DNA of 64,000 bases from Comamonas aquatica NBRC 14918 (GCF_000739875.1 NZ_BBJR01000001.1:124001-188000); one strand, 5' to 3'. Shown: positions 29,456 to 38,164, counted from the first letter of the stretch. Made by a program: numbers and translations. Notes: a model not told the origin generated them from the sequence alone.

Positions 29456-29473
29456 CAGATTTGTATAAATCTG
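29456..29473. promoter_or_regulatory. Palindrome just upstream of the EAL-GGDEF start
   Basis: CAGATTT (29456-29462), GTAT, AAATCTG (29467-29473) is a perfect 7-bp inverted repeat 13 bp before the start codon of the EAL-GGDEF gene. It could be an operator or an RNA hairpin masking the start. Confidence 0.4.
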
Positions 29474-29616
29474 TAAAAAGCAAAATTTGCACCACCTGCC
29501 GCTGGAGAAAATGTGAGCACGTTGCGCTTATAGCGATAGATGATCCAGCGCAAAAACACCTGAAAGTCATGAAGAATCAGCGCTGACAGCTCCTGTTCAA
29601 GGAGCCCCCCCCCGCC

Positions 29617-30558
29617 TCAGGGCGATTTCTTGCGCGCCCGCGGGTGGGCCTGCTCATAGGCCTGGGCCAGGTGCTGGAAGTCCAGCCGCGTATAGACCTG
29701 CGTGGTGGTGATGTTGGCGTGGCCCAGCAGCTCCTGCACAGCGCGCAAATCGCCGCTGGACTGCAGCACATGGCTGGCAAACGAATGGCGCAGCACGTGC
29801 GGGTGCACAGCAGCCGCCAACCCGGCCTGCTGGCTGCGCTGGCGCAGGCGCAGCCAGATGGTCTGCGGCGTGATGCGCGCGCCTCGCACGCCCAGGAACA
29901 GGGCCGGCGCACTCCAGCCGGCCGCAAAGCGCGTGGGACGGATCGCCAGCCAGCGCTGCACGGCGGCGCGCGCCGGCGCCCCCACGGGCACGCTGCGGCG
30001 CTTGCCGCCCTTGCCGGTCACATGCACCAGGCCGGCCTGCAGGTCCAGCCAGCCCAGGCTGTCGCCGGCCTGCACATCCAGGTTCGCCAGCTCGCTGACG
30101 CGCAGACCGCTGCTGTACAGCAGCTCGGTCATGGCCGCGTCGCGCGCTTCTTCCCAGGGATCGGCTTCCGGGTTGCGGTAGTCCGCCAGCTGCACGGCGG
30201 CGTCCACCCCCAGCGCCTTGGGCAGGGGCTTGGGCGTTTTCGGCGCGCGGATGCCCTCGACGGGGTTGCGCTCCACCCAGCCCTGCCAGGCCGCCCAACG
30301 GAAAAAGCCGCGCCAGCACGACAGCCACAGCGCAATGCTGCGGCCATGCCGGCCTTTGGCGTGCAGGCTGGCCACGAAGCGGCGGATGTGCTGGGGCTGC
30401 AGCGCCAGCACCGCGGGCCCGGCCTCGGCCGCCAGGGCCTGCAGCTGCTGCAGGCCTTCGGTGTACAGGGCCACGGTGCGCGCGGCCAGCCGCCGCTCGC
30501 TGGCCACATGCTGCAGGTAGGCCTGCAGTTGCGGCGCGAGCGCGGCGGTGTCGGCCAT
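29617..30558 (-). CDS. xerC: Site-specific tyrosine recombinase XerC
   Basis: XerC acts with XerD at dif to resolve chromosome dimers. The 313-residue protein has an N-terminal SAM-like core-binding domain and the catalytic domain with Arg153 in SSGLRVSEL, the Lys in TGKGGKR, His254 and Arg257 in HPHVLRH, His280 in LLGHANI and the nucleophile Tyr289 in TQVYTRLD. The ATG at 30558 is chosen by family length. It follows the DUF484 gene by 10 bp; dapF-DUF484-xerC is the common proteobacterial order. A run of nine C lies just past the stop. Confidence 0.95.
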   Translation of the reverse strand: MADTAALAPQLQAYLQHVASERRLAARTVALYTEGLQQLQALAAEAGPAVLALQPQHIRRFVASLHAKGRHGRSIALWLSCWRGFFRWAAWQGWVERNPVEGIRAPKTPKPLPKALGVDAAVQLADYRNPEADPWEEARDAAMTELLYSSGLRVSELANLDVQAGDSLGWLDLQAGLVHVTGKGGKRRSVPVGAPARAAVQRWLAIRPTRFAAGWSAPALFLGVRGARITPQTIWLRLRQRSQQAGLAAAVHPHVLRHSFASHVLQSSGDLRAVQELLGHANITTTQVYTRLDFQHLAQAYEQAHPRARKKSP

Positions 30559-30568
30559 GCGGAGGGAC

Positions 30569-31273
30569 TCAGTTGCCCGCAGGCATGACGCGCAGGCGCC
30601 CCAGGGCGGCGCTGGCCTGTTCGGCAATCCGCGAGAGGAATTCCGTGCCCATGGTGGCATCGAAGCGCAGCGGATCGGTCGAACCCAGCACCAGCAGGCC
30701 GAAGGCGGGCGACTGGCTGTCGTTGGGGCCTTCGCGCAGCGTCAGCAGCGCCAGGGACTGCACCGCGTCGGGCTTGGGCAGCCAGGCCGTGGGCTCAAAG
30801 CCCAGGTTGGGGCCGCAGAACGGCATGGTCAGCGAGGTGGCGAAGGCCTTGGCGTCCTCGCTGACGCCCATGGTGAACATCGAGCCCAGGTAGGGACCGG
30901 CGACGCCCCAGACGCGGATGCCCACCTGGGGCACGTCGAACTCTTTCTGGATGCCTTCGGCAATCGCGTGCGGCAGCTGGCGCACGTCGGACACCGCCGC
31001 CAGGGCACAGCTCCAGCGGTGGATCTTGTGCGCGATGGCCGAGTTCTCGCTGCTGTTGCGCACCATCTCCATGATGCGCTGCTCCAGCCCCTTGATCTTG
31101 TCGCGCAGCATCTCCGCCTGGCGCTCCTGCAGGCTCACGGCACGCTGGCCATGACCGCTGCTGAGCTGCACGCTGGTCAGCATTTCGGCATGGCGCTCAA
31201 AAAACTCGGGGTGCTGCAGCAAATAGTCGGCAATGCTGGCTTCATTCATGGCGGGTGTATCGATGCTGTTCAT
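30569..31273 (-). CDS. DUF484 family protein
   Basis: The 234-residue product starts with the DUF484 hallmark [19 protein letters not shown], followed by a short coiled coil ([23 protein letters not shown]) and a GAF-like domain with [30 protein letters not shown]. The function of the family is not established; it is usually found between dapF and xerC, as here. The start overlaps the dapF stop (ATGA), so it is translationally coupled. Confidence 0.92.
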   Translation of the reverse strand: MNSIDTPAMNEASIADYLLQHPEFFERHAEMLTSVQLSSGHGQRAVSLQERQAEMLRDKIKGLEQRIMEMVRNSSENSAIAHKIHRWSCALAAVSDVRQLPHAIAEGIQKEFDVPQVGIRVWGVAGPYLGSMFTMGVSEDAKAFATSLTMPFCGPNLGFEPTAWLPKPDAVQSLALLTLREGPNDSQSPAFGLLVLGSTDPLRFDATMGTEFLSRIAEQASAALGRLRVMPAGN

Positions 31274-32148
31274 AGTTCGTCAGGAAGATGGATCTGGCCT
31301 TCAAACACGGTGGTGGCGGGGCCGGTCATCAGCACGGCATCCTGCGCGCCGCCGGCCCATTCGATGGTCAGCAGGCCGCCGCGAGTATGCACGTCCACGC
31401 GGTGATCCAGTTCACCCAGAAGGATACCGGCAACCACCGCCGCGCACGCCCCGGTGCCGCAGGCCAGCGTCTCGCCGGCCCCACGCTCGAACACGCGCAG
31501 CTTGACCGCCGTGCGCGACAGCACCTGCATGAAGCCGGCGTTGACACGCTGCGGAAAACGCACATGGGTTTCGACCTGCGGCCCGACCGTGGCTACCGGG
31601 GCGCTGTCCACGTCCGGCACCAACTGCACGGCGTGGGGGTTACCCATGGACACGACCACCACCTGCACCTGGGACACCGGGGCCGGGGCCTGCAGGACCA
31701 ACGGCCACACCAGGGCCTGACCCTGGCGCTGCTCGGGCAGCCCGCTGGCGTCGAACGGCACACGGGCCGGCTCCAGCACGGGCGCGCCCATGTTGACCGT
31801 GACGCGGCCATCGGCGGCCAGCGCCGGCGCGATCACACCGGCCAGGGTCTGCACCCGGATCACGGTCTTGGGGGTCAGGCCCTTGTCGTGCACGAAGCGC
31901 GCAAAGCAGCGGGCACCGTTGCCGCATTGCTCCACCTCGCCGCCATCGGCGTTGTGGATCACGTATTCAAAGTCCACCCCTTCGGTGGGCGCAGGGCGCA
32001 CGGTCAGAATCTGGTCGGCACCGACGCCGAAATGGCGGTCCGCCAGGAAGCGGTAATGGGCCGGCGTCAGCCCCAGGCGGCCCTGGGTTTCGTCGAGCAC
32101 GACAAAGTCGTTGCCAGCGCCTTGCATTTTGGTGAAGCGGATGTGCAT
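31270..32148 (-). CDS. dapF: Diaminopimelate epimerase
   Basis: DapF interconverts LL- and meso-diaminopimelate, supplying lysine and the DAP that MurE uses. The 292-residue protein has the N-terminus [19 protein letters not shown] and both catalytic Cys motifs, Cys75 in EQCGNGARC and the later Cys in [10 protein letters not shown]. The ATG at 32148 is the family start; the in-frame sequence upstream is unrelated. It heads the dapF-DUF484-xerC operon. Confidence 0.97.
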   Translation of the reverse strand: MHIRFTKMQGAGNDFVVLDETQGRLGLTPAHYRFLADRHFGVGADQILTVRPAPTEGVDFEYVIHNADGGEVEQCGNGARCFARFVHDKGLTPKTVIRVQTLAGVIAPALAADGRVTVNMGAPVLEPARVPFDASGLPEQRQGQALVWPLVLQAPAPVSQVQVVVVSMGNPHAVQLVPDVDSAPVATVGPQVETHVRFPQRVNAGFMQVLSRTAVKLRVFERGAGETLACGTGACAAVVAGILLGELDHRVDVHTRGGLLTIEWAGGAQDAVLMTGPATTVFEGQIHLPDEL

Positions 32149-32303
32149 AGCAGTGCAGCGGTTGAGCAATGGTTTCAGCGCGGTCCGCGCGCACCCCGCC
32201 CACGGGGGGCACACTGGACCCAAACCCCGGCATCCTACCCCCCAAAACCTGGCCCTGCAGGCACCCTGTCAGACAAAGCACGGCCCACCCCCCGGGTTCG
32301 GCA

Positions 32304-32329
32304 TAAAAAAAGACCGGCAGGGCCGGTCT
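32304..32329 (-). terminator. Intrinsic terminator after the Ysc84-like gene
   Basis: AGACCGGC (32311-32318) and GCCGGTCT (32322-32329) form a perfect 8-bp stem with a 3-nt loop. On the minus strand it is followed by seven T. It lies 22 bp beyond the stop at 32351. Confidence 0.9.
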
Positions 32330-32350
32330 TGGGGGTGCCGCACGGGGCGC

Positions 32351-32941
32351 TTACATGCTGATCTTGCTGATCTTGCTGCCGTTGACCGACACGCCGGCTT
32401 CCAGCCCGGTGTTGTTCAGCACGTAGCTGCTGACCGGCGCGTTGGCCGTGGTGGTGTCGATGCCGCCATTGGCGCCGGCCTTGCCAACGGCCACATTGGC
32501 GTCCGCCCCGACGGACCAGCCATCGCTGTTCAAGAACTTGTTGTAGGCATCCTGGGCGCTGAACACATAGATGACGGCCTTGGACTGCCCCCCCGCCTGC
32601 CAGCCGATCGAGGCCGCCGTGGTGCTGTAGTAGCCGCGCGTGGTGCCGTTGGAGCGCAGCACGCACTTGCCGTGCTCGGCACCGATCACGAAGCTGCCGC
32701 CGATCACGGCCGGGCACACCAGCACGCCGCGCGATTTGGCCACCAACTCACGGGTGCCAGGCATGGCGCTATACAGGCGGTTGAGCGCCGCCGTGGCCTG
32801 GGACTCCAGCTCGGCTCGGCTGGAGGGTGCTGCCCCCTTGCCCTGGGTGTTGCCCGTGGTCGTACAGCCCACCATCGCCACGGCCGCCGCCGCCATGCCG
32901 GAAGCCAGCACCAGGGAACGCACAGAAAAAGACTTTTGCAT
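32351..32941 (-). CDS. Ysc84-family lipoprotein
   Basis: The 196-residue product begins with a lipoprotein signal (SLVLASGMAAAAVAMVGC; lipobox MVGC with Cys26) and so is probably anchored in an envelope membrane. The rest matches the Ysc84/SYLF domain: SRGVLVCPAVIGGSFVIGAEHG, then YYSTTAASIGWQAGGQSKAVIYVF and a Gly-rich end. SYLF domains bind lipids in eukaryotes; the bacterial role is unknown. The ATG at 32941 has GAGG upstream. It is divergent from the DoxX gene, with a 278-bp gap. Confidence 0.88.
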   Translation of the reverse strand: MQKSFSVRSLVLASGMAAAAVAMVGCTTTGNTQGKGAAPSSRAELESQATAALNRLYSAMPGTRELVAKSRGVLVCPAVIGGSFVIGAEHGKCVLRSNGTTRGYYSTTAASIGWQAGGQSKAVIYVFSAQDAYNKFLNSDGWSVGADANVAVGKAGANGGIDTTTANAPVSSYVLNNTGLEAGVSVNGSKISKISM

Positions 32942-33219
32942 AGGAAACCCCTCGACAATGAAAAAGTTATGGAAACCTGCCCATCACCCTGGCGGTGTCC
33001 GTCTGGCCGACGTCCAGGGTGGTGGGCGGTGACAAGCATCCTAGGCGCTGCGCAACCGGCTGGCACGCACCCCGTCCAGTTCCCGCCGCCGGCCTACAGC
33101 CAGCCGGCTGCCTGTCTGCCATCGGTGCCGGAATGCGCGCACAAGTGCAGCAAGAAAGCCGTTTTTTCCCTGTTTTCCCGCAGACCATCCCCACACTGCA
33201 TGCTTTAGGCTGGGCAGCC

Positions 33220-33609
33220 ATGAGCTTCTGGAAACATTTTCACCATCCCCTGGCCGCCATGGTGCTGTTGCGCGTCACCCTGGCTGTGCTCCTGCTGTTT
33301 CACGGCTGGGCCAAGATCACCGGCGGCATTGCCGGCATTGAAGCCCTGGTGGTCAAGGCCGGGCTGCCCGCCTTCCTTGCCTATGGCGTGTTCATCGGCG
33401 AAGTCATCGCTCCGCTGCTGCTGCTGGTTGGCCTGTGCGTGGTGCCGGCCGCACTGCTGATCGCCGTCAACATGCTGGTGGCCCTGGTGCTGGTGCATGG
33501 CCCGCACTGGCTGCATATCAGCAAAAGCGGCGGCTGGGCACTGGAGTTGCAGGCCTTCTTCCTGATCACCGCCCTGGTCGTGGCGATGAGCCACAGCCGC
33601 AGCAAATAA
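33220..33609 (+). CDS. DoxX family membrane protein
   Basis: The 129-residue protein has four hydrophobic segments (about residues 15-32, 45-65, 66-90 and 105-125) and the DoxX pattern LLRVTLAVLLLFHGWAKITGG followed by FIGEVIAPLLLLVGL. DoxX proteins are small integral membrane proteins linked to respiratory or thiol redox systems; the exact role here is unknown. The ATG at 33220 gives the family N-terminus. It is convergent with the pseudouridine-synthase homologue. Confidence 0.85.
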   Translation: MSFWKHFHHPLAAMVLLRVTLAVLLLFHGWAKITGGIAGIEALVVKAGLPAFLAYGVFIGEVIAPLLLLVGLCVVPAALLIAVNMLVALVLVHGPHWLHISKSGGWALELQAFFLITALVVAMSHSRSK

Positions 33610-33622
33610 GTCCGCCGGGCAC

Positions 33623-33645
33623 AAAAAAGCGCGCCCGGGGCGCGC
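33623..33645 (-). terminator. Intrinsic terminator after the pseudouridine-synthase homologue
   Basis: GCGCGCCC (33629-33636) faces GGGGCGCGC (33637-33645), a very GC-rich hairpin; on the minus strand it is followed by TTTTTT (33628-33623). It lies between convergent genes. Confidence 0.75.
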
Positions 33646-33675
33646 GAGGGTGCGGGGTCTGCGTGCCGCCCCGAA

Positions 33676-34434
33676 TCAGAAGCGCTCCCAGGGCATGGCA
33701 TAGCGCCACTGCCCTTCGGCCAGCTTGGCCATGGAGATGCGGCCCATGCGCAGGCGCTTGAGGCCCAGCAGCTTCAAGCCCACGCCGGCGCACATGGCCT
33801 CGATCTCCTCGGGGTAGATGCCCTTGAGCGCAAAGCGCAGGTGGTGGTCGCTTTGCCAGCTGACCTTGGTGCGCGGCAGGCGCTTGCCGGGGATGGCCGT
33901 GCCGTTGCACAGGCGCTCCAGCCCCTCGGCATCGAGCTGGCCCTGCACCTGGGCGATGCACTCCTGCTCCAGGTACAGCACGTCCTCGGTCAGCTTGCGC
34001 GCCACGCGCCTGTCCTGGGTGAACACGGTCAGGCCGCTGGCGGGCACGGGCAGCGGCTCCAGACACTCCAGGTGCTGGAAATGCTTGTGCAGCAGGCGGA
34101 TGGGCGCCGGGGTATCGCCCTGGTTCCAGCGCTCCGGCACCAGCAGGTCCAGCGCGCTGCGCGGGCCGCCCGCCTGCACCGAATAACCGGCGGGCTTGTG
34201 CAGCAGCAGGGTGACAGGGGGCACCGGCTCGGGCTTGGCACCGGCGGTGACGGTCAGGACCTGCGCCGGGCCCACGCGGGCGCCGGCTTGCTCGACGGTC
34301 TGCCCGTCCACCTGCACGGCGCCGGCCTCGATGTACAGCTCCGCCTCGCTGCGCGAGCACTGCAGTTGCTCCGCCAATCGCTTGGACAGGCGCACGGTGT
34401 TGTCGTTGTTGTGGGGAAATTCAGTCGGTGACAT
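33676..34434 (-). CDS. S4-domain pseudouridine synthase homologue lacking the catalytic Asp
   Basis: The 252-residue protein has an N-terminal S4 RNA-binding domain (RLSKRLAEQLQCSRSEAELYIEAGAVQVDG) and a RsuA/RluB-type synthase fold (LLLHKPAGYSV; KGIYPEEIEAMCAGVGLKLLGLKRLRMGRISM). In active enzymes GRLDxxxxGL carries the nucleophilic Asp; here the aligned segment is EPLPVPASGL (residues 126-135), with Pro129 in place of Asp and Pro127 in place of Arg. It may therefore bind RNA without catalysis. The start overlaps the end of the upstream Nudix/MBL gene by 14 bp. Fold certain, activity doubtful. Confidence 0.85.
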   Translation of the reverse strand: MSPTEFPHNNDNTVRLSKRLAEQLQCSRSEAELYIEAGAVQVDGQTVEQAGARVGPAQVLTVTAGAKPEPVPPVTLLLHKPAGYSVQAGGPRSALDLLVPERWNQGDTPAPIRLLHKHFQHLECLEPLPVPASGLTVFTQDRRVARKLTEDVLYLEQECIAQVQGQLDAEGLERLCNGTAIPGKRLPRTKVSWQSDHHLRFALKGIYPEEIEAMCAGVGLKLLGLKRLRMGRISMAKLAEGQWRYAMPWERF

Positions 34435-36109
34435 GCAGCAAGCCTAAAGCACGAATGCGTTCCACGTGCGCCATCAGGCTTCTTTCGGCCAGCTTCCACA
34501 GCGCCGTGGGCGTGTCGGCATAGGCCTGGGCCACCCAGTCCTGGACCGAGCCCTCGGGCTGCTGGCGCATGGCAGCCAGCACCTTGGCCTCGCGCGCTAG
34601 GCGGTGGGCCTTGAGCCGGGCGATCACACCCAGCGCATCGCCCAGCACATAGCCATGGGCCGGCAGCACGAACTCCACGCCCTGCGCAGCGCACAGCGCG
34701 GCCAGCTTGTCCAGGCTGTCGAGGTAGTCGCGCATATTGCCATCAGGGATGTCGATGACCGGCGTGGTGCCGTTCAGGATGTGGTCGCCGCTGAACAGCA
34801 GGGCGTCCTCCTCCAGCAGCAGGCACAGGTGGTTGGCCGCATGGCCCGGCGTGTGCACGGCGCGCAGCGTGTGGCGGATGCTGGAGGCCTTTTCAGCCTC
34901 CAGCCCAAGCGGAGCGAGCGTGATGCGCTCTCCATCTTGCAGCACCACATCGGGCACGAACTGGCTGTTGGCACGCGCCGTCGGGGCCGAGGGCAGGCCA
35001 TGGATTAAGGGCTTGTCCCGCCCCTGCTGCACGCACAGCGCCTGCAGCAGGAAGGCGCCCGGCGAGTGGTCGGCGTGCGAGTGCGTGCAGACGATGTGGC
35101 GCACGTCGCCCCCGGCGGCCTCCCACAGGCGCTGCACGTGGTCGGCATCGGCCGGGCCGGGATCGATGGCGATGAAGCCCGTGGCCGCTTCGCCGACCAG
35201 GTAGCTGTTGGTGCCCGGGCCGGTCATCACATTCGCGTTGGGTGCCGTCAGGCGCCACAGGTTCTTGCGCAGCGGCACGGCGCGCTCGCTCTGCCAGTCC
35301 AGCGGGTGCAGGATCTGCCCATCGGGGCAGACCATGGCCAGCTCACCGAACGGGGCTTCGTCTTCCATGCAGCGGTGCTGCTCGCCACGTAGCAGGCCGG
35401 AGCGCGGTGCGCTGGCCCACAGTGGCCCGGCGGCCACGGCGTCCAGCACCGCCTGCACGCTGGGGTAGCGCGCCAAGCGCGCCAGGGTGCGCAGCGTGGG
35501 GAAGATCATGGGCATCTGCCCGGCGGCATGGCGGTCCAGGGCCTGCTGCGGCTGGATCCAGACCGGCTCGAACTGCTCGGCCTCGTCGGCCACCGGGGTC
35601 TGGCCGGCGGGCATGCGCGCCACGAAGAAGGGCACGGCAAAGCGCTTGGGCAGGTTGCGGTCGGCCGTCCAGTGCGCCAGCTGCCAGACGCCGCGCACGT
35701 CCAGGCGCAGGCCGCGCTGCGCCAGCTGCGGCCACAGCGGGGCGTGGCGGTCCAGGGCATCGACATCGGCCTGGGTGGCGGGCCGTCCGTCGGCATGCAC
35801 GGCCAGCAGCAGGCCCATCTCTTCCAGGCTTTCACGCAGGGCGGCGATGGCGGCGGTCAGCGCCCCGGGCGCCATGCCGTCGCGGTGCGCCACCTGGGCG
35901 TGGGCCTGGGCGTCCTGGGCCTCGATGCCGCCGCCCGGAAAGACGTAGGCACCGGGCACGAAGCTGGCCTTGTCGGAGCGGCGCGTCATCAGCACCTCCC
36001 AGCCCCCTTCGGGGCGGTCGCGCAGCAGCAGCAGGGTCGAAGCCTCCAGGGGCGTGACCGGCACGCGCTGGGGGTGGAGCAATTGTTCGGGTCGCAGCAT
36101 GGCGCCCAT
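34421..36109 (-). CDS. Nudix hydrolase / metallo-beta-lactamase fusion protein
   Basis: The 562-residue product joins two hydrolase domains. Residues 1 to about 250 are Nudix-like, with PGAYVFPGGGIE and the box ALRESLEEMGLLL (REx2EExG), separated by a long insertion. Residues 280 to 562 are a metallo-beta-lactamase fold of the LACTB2 type with TGPGTNSYLVG, the metal motif THSHADHSPG, HTPGHAANH, FSGDHIL and PAHGY. The substrate is unknown. Start at ATG 36109 or 36100, both with weak Shine-Dalgarno signals. The 3' end overlaps the pseudouridine-synthase homologue. Confidence 0.85.
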   Translation of the reverse strand: MGAMLRPEQLLHPQRVPVTPLEASTLLLLRDRPEGGWEVLMTRRSDKASFVPGAYVFPGGGIEAQDAQAHAQVAHRDGMAPGALTAAIAALRESLEEMGLLLAVHADGRPATQADVDALDRHAPLWPQLAQRGLRLDVRGVWQLAHWTADRNLPKRFAVPFFVARMPAGQTPVADEAEQFEPVWIQPQQALDRHAAGQMPMIFPTLRTLARLARYPSVQAVLDAVAAGPLWASAPRSGLLRGEQHRCMEDEAPFGELAMVCPDGQILHPLDWQSERAVPLRKNLWRLTAPNANVMTGPGTNSYLVGEAATGFIAIDPGPADADHVQRLWEAAGGDVRHIVCTHSHADHSPGAFLLQALCVQQGRDKPLIHGLPSAPTARANSQFVPDVVLQDGERITLAPLGLEAEKASSIRHTLRAVHTPGHAANHLCLLLEEDALLFSGDHILNGTTPVIDIPDGNMRDYLDSLDKLAALCAAQGVEFVLPAHGYVLGDALGVIARLKAHRLAREAKVLAAMRQQPEGSVQDWVAQAYADTPTALWKLAERSLMAHVERIRALGLLHVTD

Positions 36110-36235
36110 TATTGATGCGGACGTGGGCCGCGCGCTGTCGCCCGTGGGCACACCGCCAGGACCTTGTGCGGGTCTGCCGTGCACCGCCGCCAGGTGTGCC
36201 TGAGTGCGGGTGTGCCGAAGGACGGTACGGCCCCC

Positions 36236-36271
36236 AAAAAAGTACAGGGCCCGGTCGATGACCGGGCCCTG
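36236..36271 (-). terminator. Intrinsic terminator of RNase P RNA
   Basis: CAGGGCCCGGTC (36245-36256) and GACCGGGCCCTG (36260-36271) form a perfect 12-bp stem with a GAT loop. On the minus strand TACTTTTTTGGGGG follows. It lies about 20 bp past the rnpB 3' end. Confidence 0.92.
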
Positions 36272-36290
36272 CGGGGTGTCTGCAAAGTGT

Positions 36291-36624
36291 GAAGTCCGCC
36301 GATAAGCCGGATTCTGTGCATGGGCTTGCGCCCATGTGACTGCCATTACTCTGGGCCGGGGGTCGCCCCACCGGCTCGATGCTACCTACCCGCACACTCC
36401 GGGGGCCCCGTCAACGTGTGCCTACTTGGTATTGCTGCGCGTAGAGATTGCCCGTTTCACCCGGGCCGGTTTACCTTGCGGTACGCCTGCCCGACTACGT
36501 CTCTGTTGCTCTGATCCTCACCTCACGGTGGACAGCCGTTAGCTGCTACGCTGCCCTATGCAGTCCGGACGTTCCTCCAGTGCCGTGTTTCCACGCTTGC
36601 ACCAGCGGCAGTCTGGCGAACTTC
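36291..36624 (-). ncRNA. rnpB: RNase P RNA (type A)
   Basis: This is the catalytic RNA that matures tRNA 5' ends. On the minus strand it begins GAAGTTCGCCAGACTGCCGC and contains the conserved core GGAGGAACGTCCGGACT, the GTGAGGTGAGGATCAGAGCAAC-like and GGTAAACCGGCCCGGGTGAAACG segments (given here only in part), CAGAGTAATGGCAG, and the 3' end CAGAATCCGGCTTATCGG. These are the universally conserved P4 and J-region sequences of bacterial type A. Ends are estimated to within a few bases. A promoter and a strong terminator flank it. Confidence 0.95.
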
Positions 36625-36633
36625 ACGGGCGCC

Positions 36634-36662
36634 ATTATCGTCCATGGGGCCGGCGTTTTCAG
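36634..36662 (-). promoter_or_regulatory. rnpB promoter
   Basis: The minus strand has CTGAAA (36662-36657), a 17-bp spacer and GATAAT (36639-36634), placing the start of transcription close to the RNase P RNA 5' end near 36624. The -35 overlaps the stop codon of the 56-residue membrane protein gene. Confidence 0.7.
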
Positions 36663-36829
36663 GTGATCGCCGAAATCACCCGGATGTCGTAGACGATCAC
36701 CCCCATCAGGCCCAGCACCGCCAGTTGCATCAGCAGGATGCCCCAGCGGTTTTCACGGTAGGAAAAGCCCACCATCAGTGACACACAGACCACCGTCATG
36801 GCCACCATGTTGATGTGCAAAAGTGACAT
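36659..36829 (-). CDS. Small two-helix membrane protein, unknown function
   Basis: The 56-residue product has two hydrophobic helices (about residues 3-21 and 29-50) joined by SYRENRWG. The ATG at 36829 has a strong AGGAGGG upstream, and the codons show the local high-GC third-position bias, so it is a genuine gene although very short. It lies immediately upstream of rnpB on the same strand and divergent from cysK. I do not recognise the family. Confidence 0.7.
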   Translation of the reverse strand: MSLLHINMVAMTVVCVSLMVGFSYRENRWGILLMQLAVLGLMGVIVYDIRVISAIT

Positions 36830-36933
36830 GGACAACGCCCTCCTTCTTTTTGGTGCTGCAAAAAGTATGCGCCATGGCCCCGCAAAATCGAAGTGCGGCG
36901 CAAAGGCCGCCTGAAACACTGCGCTTATCCAGA

Positions 36934-36954
36934 CCGGCATATGCATATCGCCGG
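36934..36954. promoter_or_regulatory. Palindrome upstream of cysK
   Basis: CCGGC and GCCGG flank the self-complementary ATATGCATAT (36939-36948), with one unpaired base on the right. It lies 60 bp before the cysK start in the gap with the divergent small membrane gene. It could be an operator; no regulator can be named. Confidence 0.4.
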
Positions 36955-37014
36955 AGGTATGAACAAGTGCGCCAGAATGTGCAGCTTGTGCCCTCATCCA
37001 CCCAAGGAGATGCC

Positions 37015-37935
37015 ATGAAATTCGACAACGTCCTGCAGACCATCGGCAACACCCCCATCATCCGCATGCACCGCGTGTTCGGCGCCGGCGCCAACGTATG
37101 GATCAAGTCGGAGCGCGGCAACCCGGGCGGCTCCATCAAGGACCGCATCGCCCTATCCATGGTCGAGGATGCGGAAAAGTCCGGCGCGCTCAAGCCCGGT
37201 GGCGTGATCATCGAGCCCACCAGCGGCAACACCGGCGTGGGCCTGGCCCTGGTCGCCGCCGTCAAGGGCTACAAGCTGATCCTGGTGATGCCCGAGAGCA
37301 TGTCCATCGAGCGCCGCCGCCTGATGCTGGCCTACGGCGCCAGCTTTGACCTGACGCCCAAGGAAAAGGGCATGAAGGGCGCCATCGCCCGCGCTCAGGA
37401 GTTGGCCGCGCAGACGCCCGGCGCCTGGATTCCGCAGCAGTTTGAAAACCCTGCCAACGTGGCCGTGCACGCCGCCACCACGGCCCAGGAAATCCTGGCC
37501 GACTTCCCCGAAGGCCTGGACGTGCTGATCACCGGCGTGGGCACCGGCGGCCACCTGAGCGGCGTGGCCCAGGTGCTCAAGGCCAAGTTCCCGCACCTGA
37601 AGGTGTTCGCCGTGGAGCCCGCGGCCTCGCCCGTGATCTCCGGCGGCAATCCCGCGCCCCACCCCATCCAGGGCATTGGCGCGGGCTTTGTGCCCAAGAA
37701 CCTGGATACCAGCCTGCTGGACGGCGTGATCCAGGTCGAGGCCGAGCCGGCGCGCGAATATGGCCGCCGCGCTGCCCGCGAGGAAGGGCTGCTGGTCGGC
37801 ATCTCCTCCGGCGCCACGCTGGCGGCGATTGCCCAGAAGCTGCCCGAGCTGCCCGCCGGCGCCAAGGTGCTGGGCTTTGCCTACGACACGGGCGAGCGCT
37901 ACCTGTCGGTCGAAGGCTACCTGCCCACGGCCTGA
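37015..37935 (+). CDS. cysK: Cysteine synthase (O-acetylserine sulfhydrylase)
   Basis: The enzyme makes cysteine from O-acetylserine and sulfide using pyridoxal phosphate. The 306-residue protein has the PLP lysine Lys42 in GGSIKDRIA, the substrate loop PTSGNTG (residues 68-74), the phosphate-binding [10 protein letters not shown] and the SSGAT motif near the C-terminus. It fits the CysK (A) type better than CysM by length and motifs, though this split is not certain. The ATG has AAGGAG upstream. A palindrome precedes it and a strong terminator follows. Confidence 0.95.
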   Translation: MKFDNVLQTIGNTPIIRMHRVFGAGANVWIKSERGNPGGSIKDRIALSMVEDAEKSGALKPGGVIIEPTSGNTGVGLALVAAVKGYKLILVMPESMSIERRRLMLAYGASFDLTPKEKGMKGAIARAQELAAQTPGAWIPQQFENPANVAVHAATTAQEILADFPEGLDVLITGVGTGGHLSGVAQVLKAKFPHLKVFAVEPAASPVISGGNPAPHPIQGIGAGFVPKNLDTSLLDGVIQVEAEPAREYGRRAAREEGLLVGISSGATLAAIAQKLPELPAGAKVLGFAYDTGERYLSVEGYLPTA

Positions 37936-37978
37936 AGCCCCCTCGCGCTGCGGCCCGCAACACGGCCGCCGCCTCCGA

Positions 37979-38007
37979 CCACCACACCGGCGTGTGGTGG
38001 TTTTTTT
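37979..38007 (+). terminator. Intrinsic terminator after cysK
   Basis: CCACCACAC (37979-37987) and GTGTGGTGG (37992-38000) form a perfect 9-bp stem with a CGGC loop, followed by seven T. A copy of the dispersed 42-nt repeat starts directly after the T run. Confidence 0.93.
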
Positions 38008-38049
38008 ATAGCTGCTGGCGCACGCCCCTGGCCAAAACCCCAGGCTTTC
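38008..38049 (+). repeat. Dispersed 42-nt repeat, copy C
   Basis: The plus strand opens ATAGCTGCTGGCGCACGC, an exact match to ATAGCTGNNNGCGCNNGC. It lies between the cysK terminator and the ABC transporter. A second GC-rich stretch with ACAAGCGCC follows near 38070 and may be an extension of the same element. Confidence 0.7.
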
Positions 38050-38164
38050 ACGCTAAATCGCTGGCTGGACAAGCGCCATCCGCTCTTATTTTTGATTTTC
38101 ATTCTCCTTGCCCTGCCGAGGGCATGCCTGCCGCCTACCATCGAAGGCACAAGGAGAAGTCATC

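Noticed and set aside
27023-29476. An 817-codon plus-strand frame opposite the EAL-GGDEF gene
   Set aside because: Antisense shadow: no recognisable motif, and the minus strand encodes intact EAL and GGDEF signatures.
29589-29607. GCTCC/GGAGC hairpin after xerC as a terminator
   Set aside because: Only a 5-bp stem and no T run on the minus strand.
29605-29613. Run of nine C as a phase-variation tract
   Set aside because: It lies after the xerC stop and outside any coding sequence or clear promoter, so slippage would change no protein.
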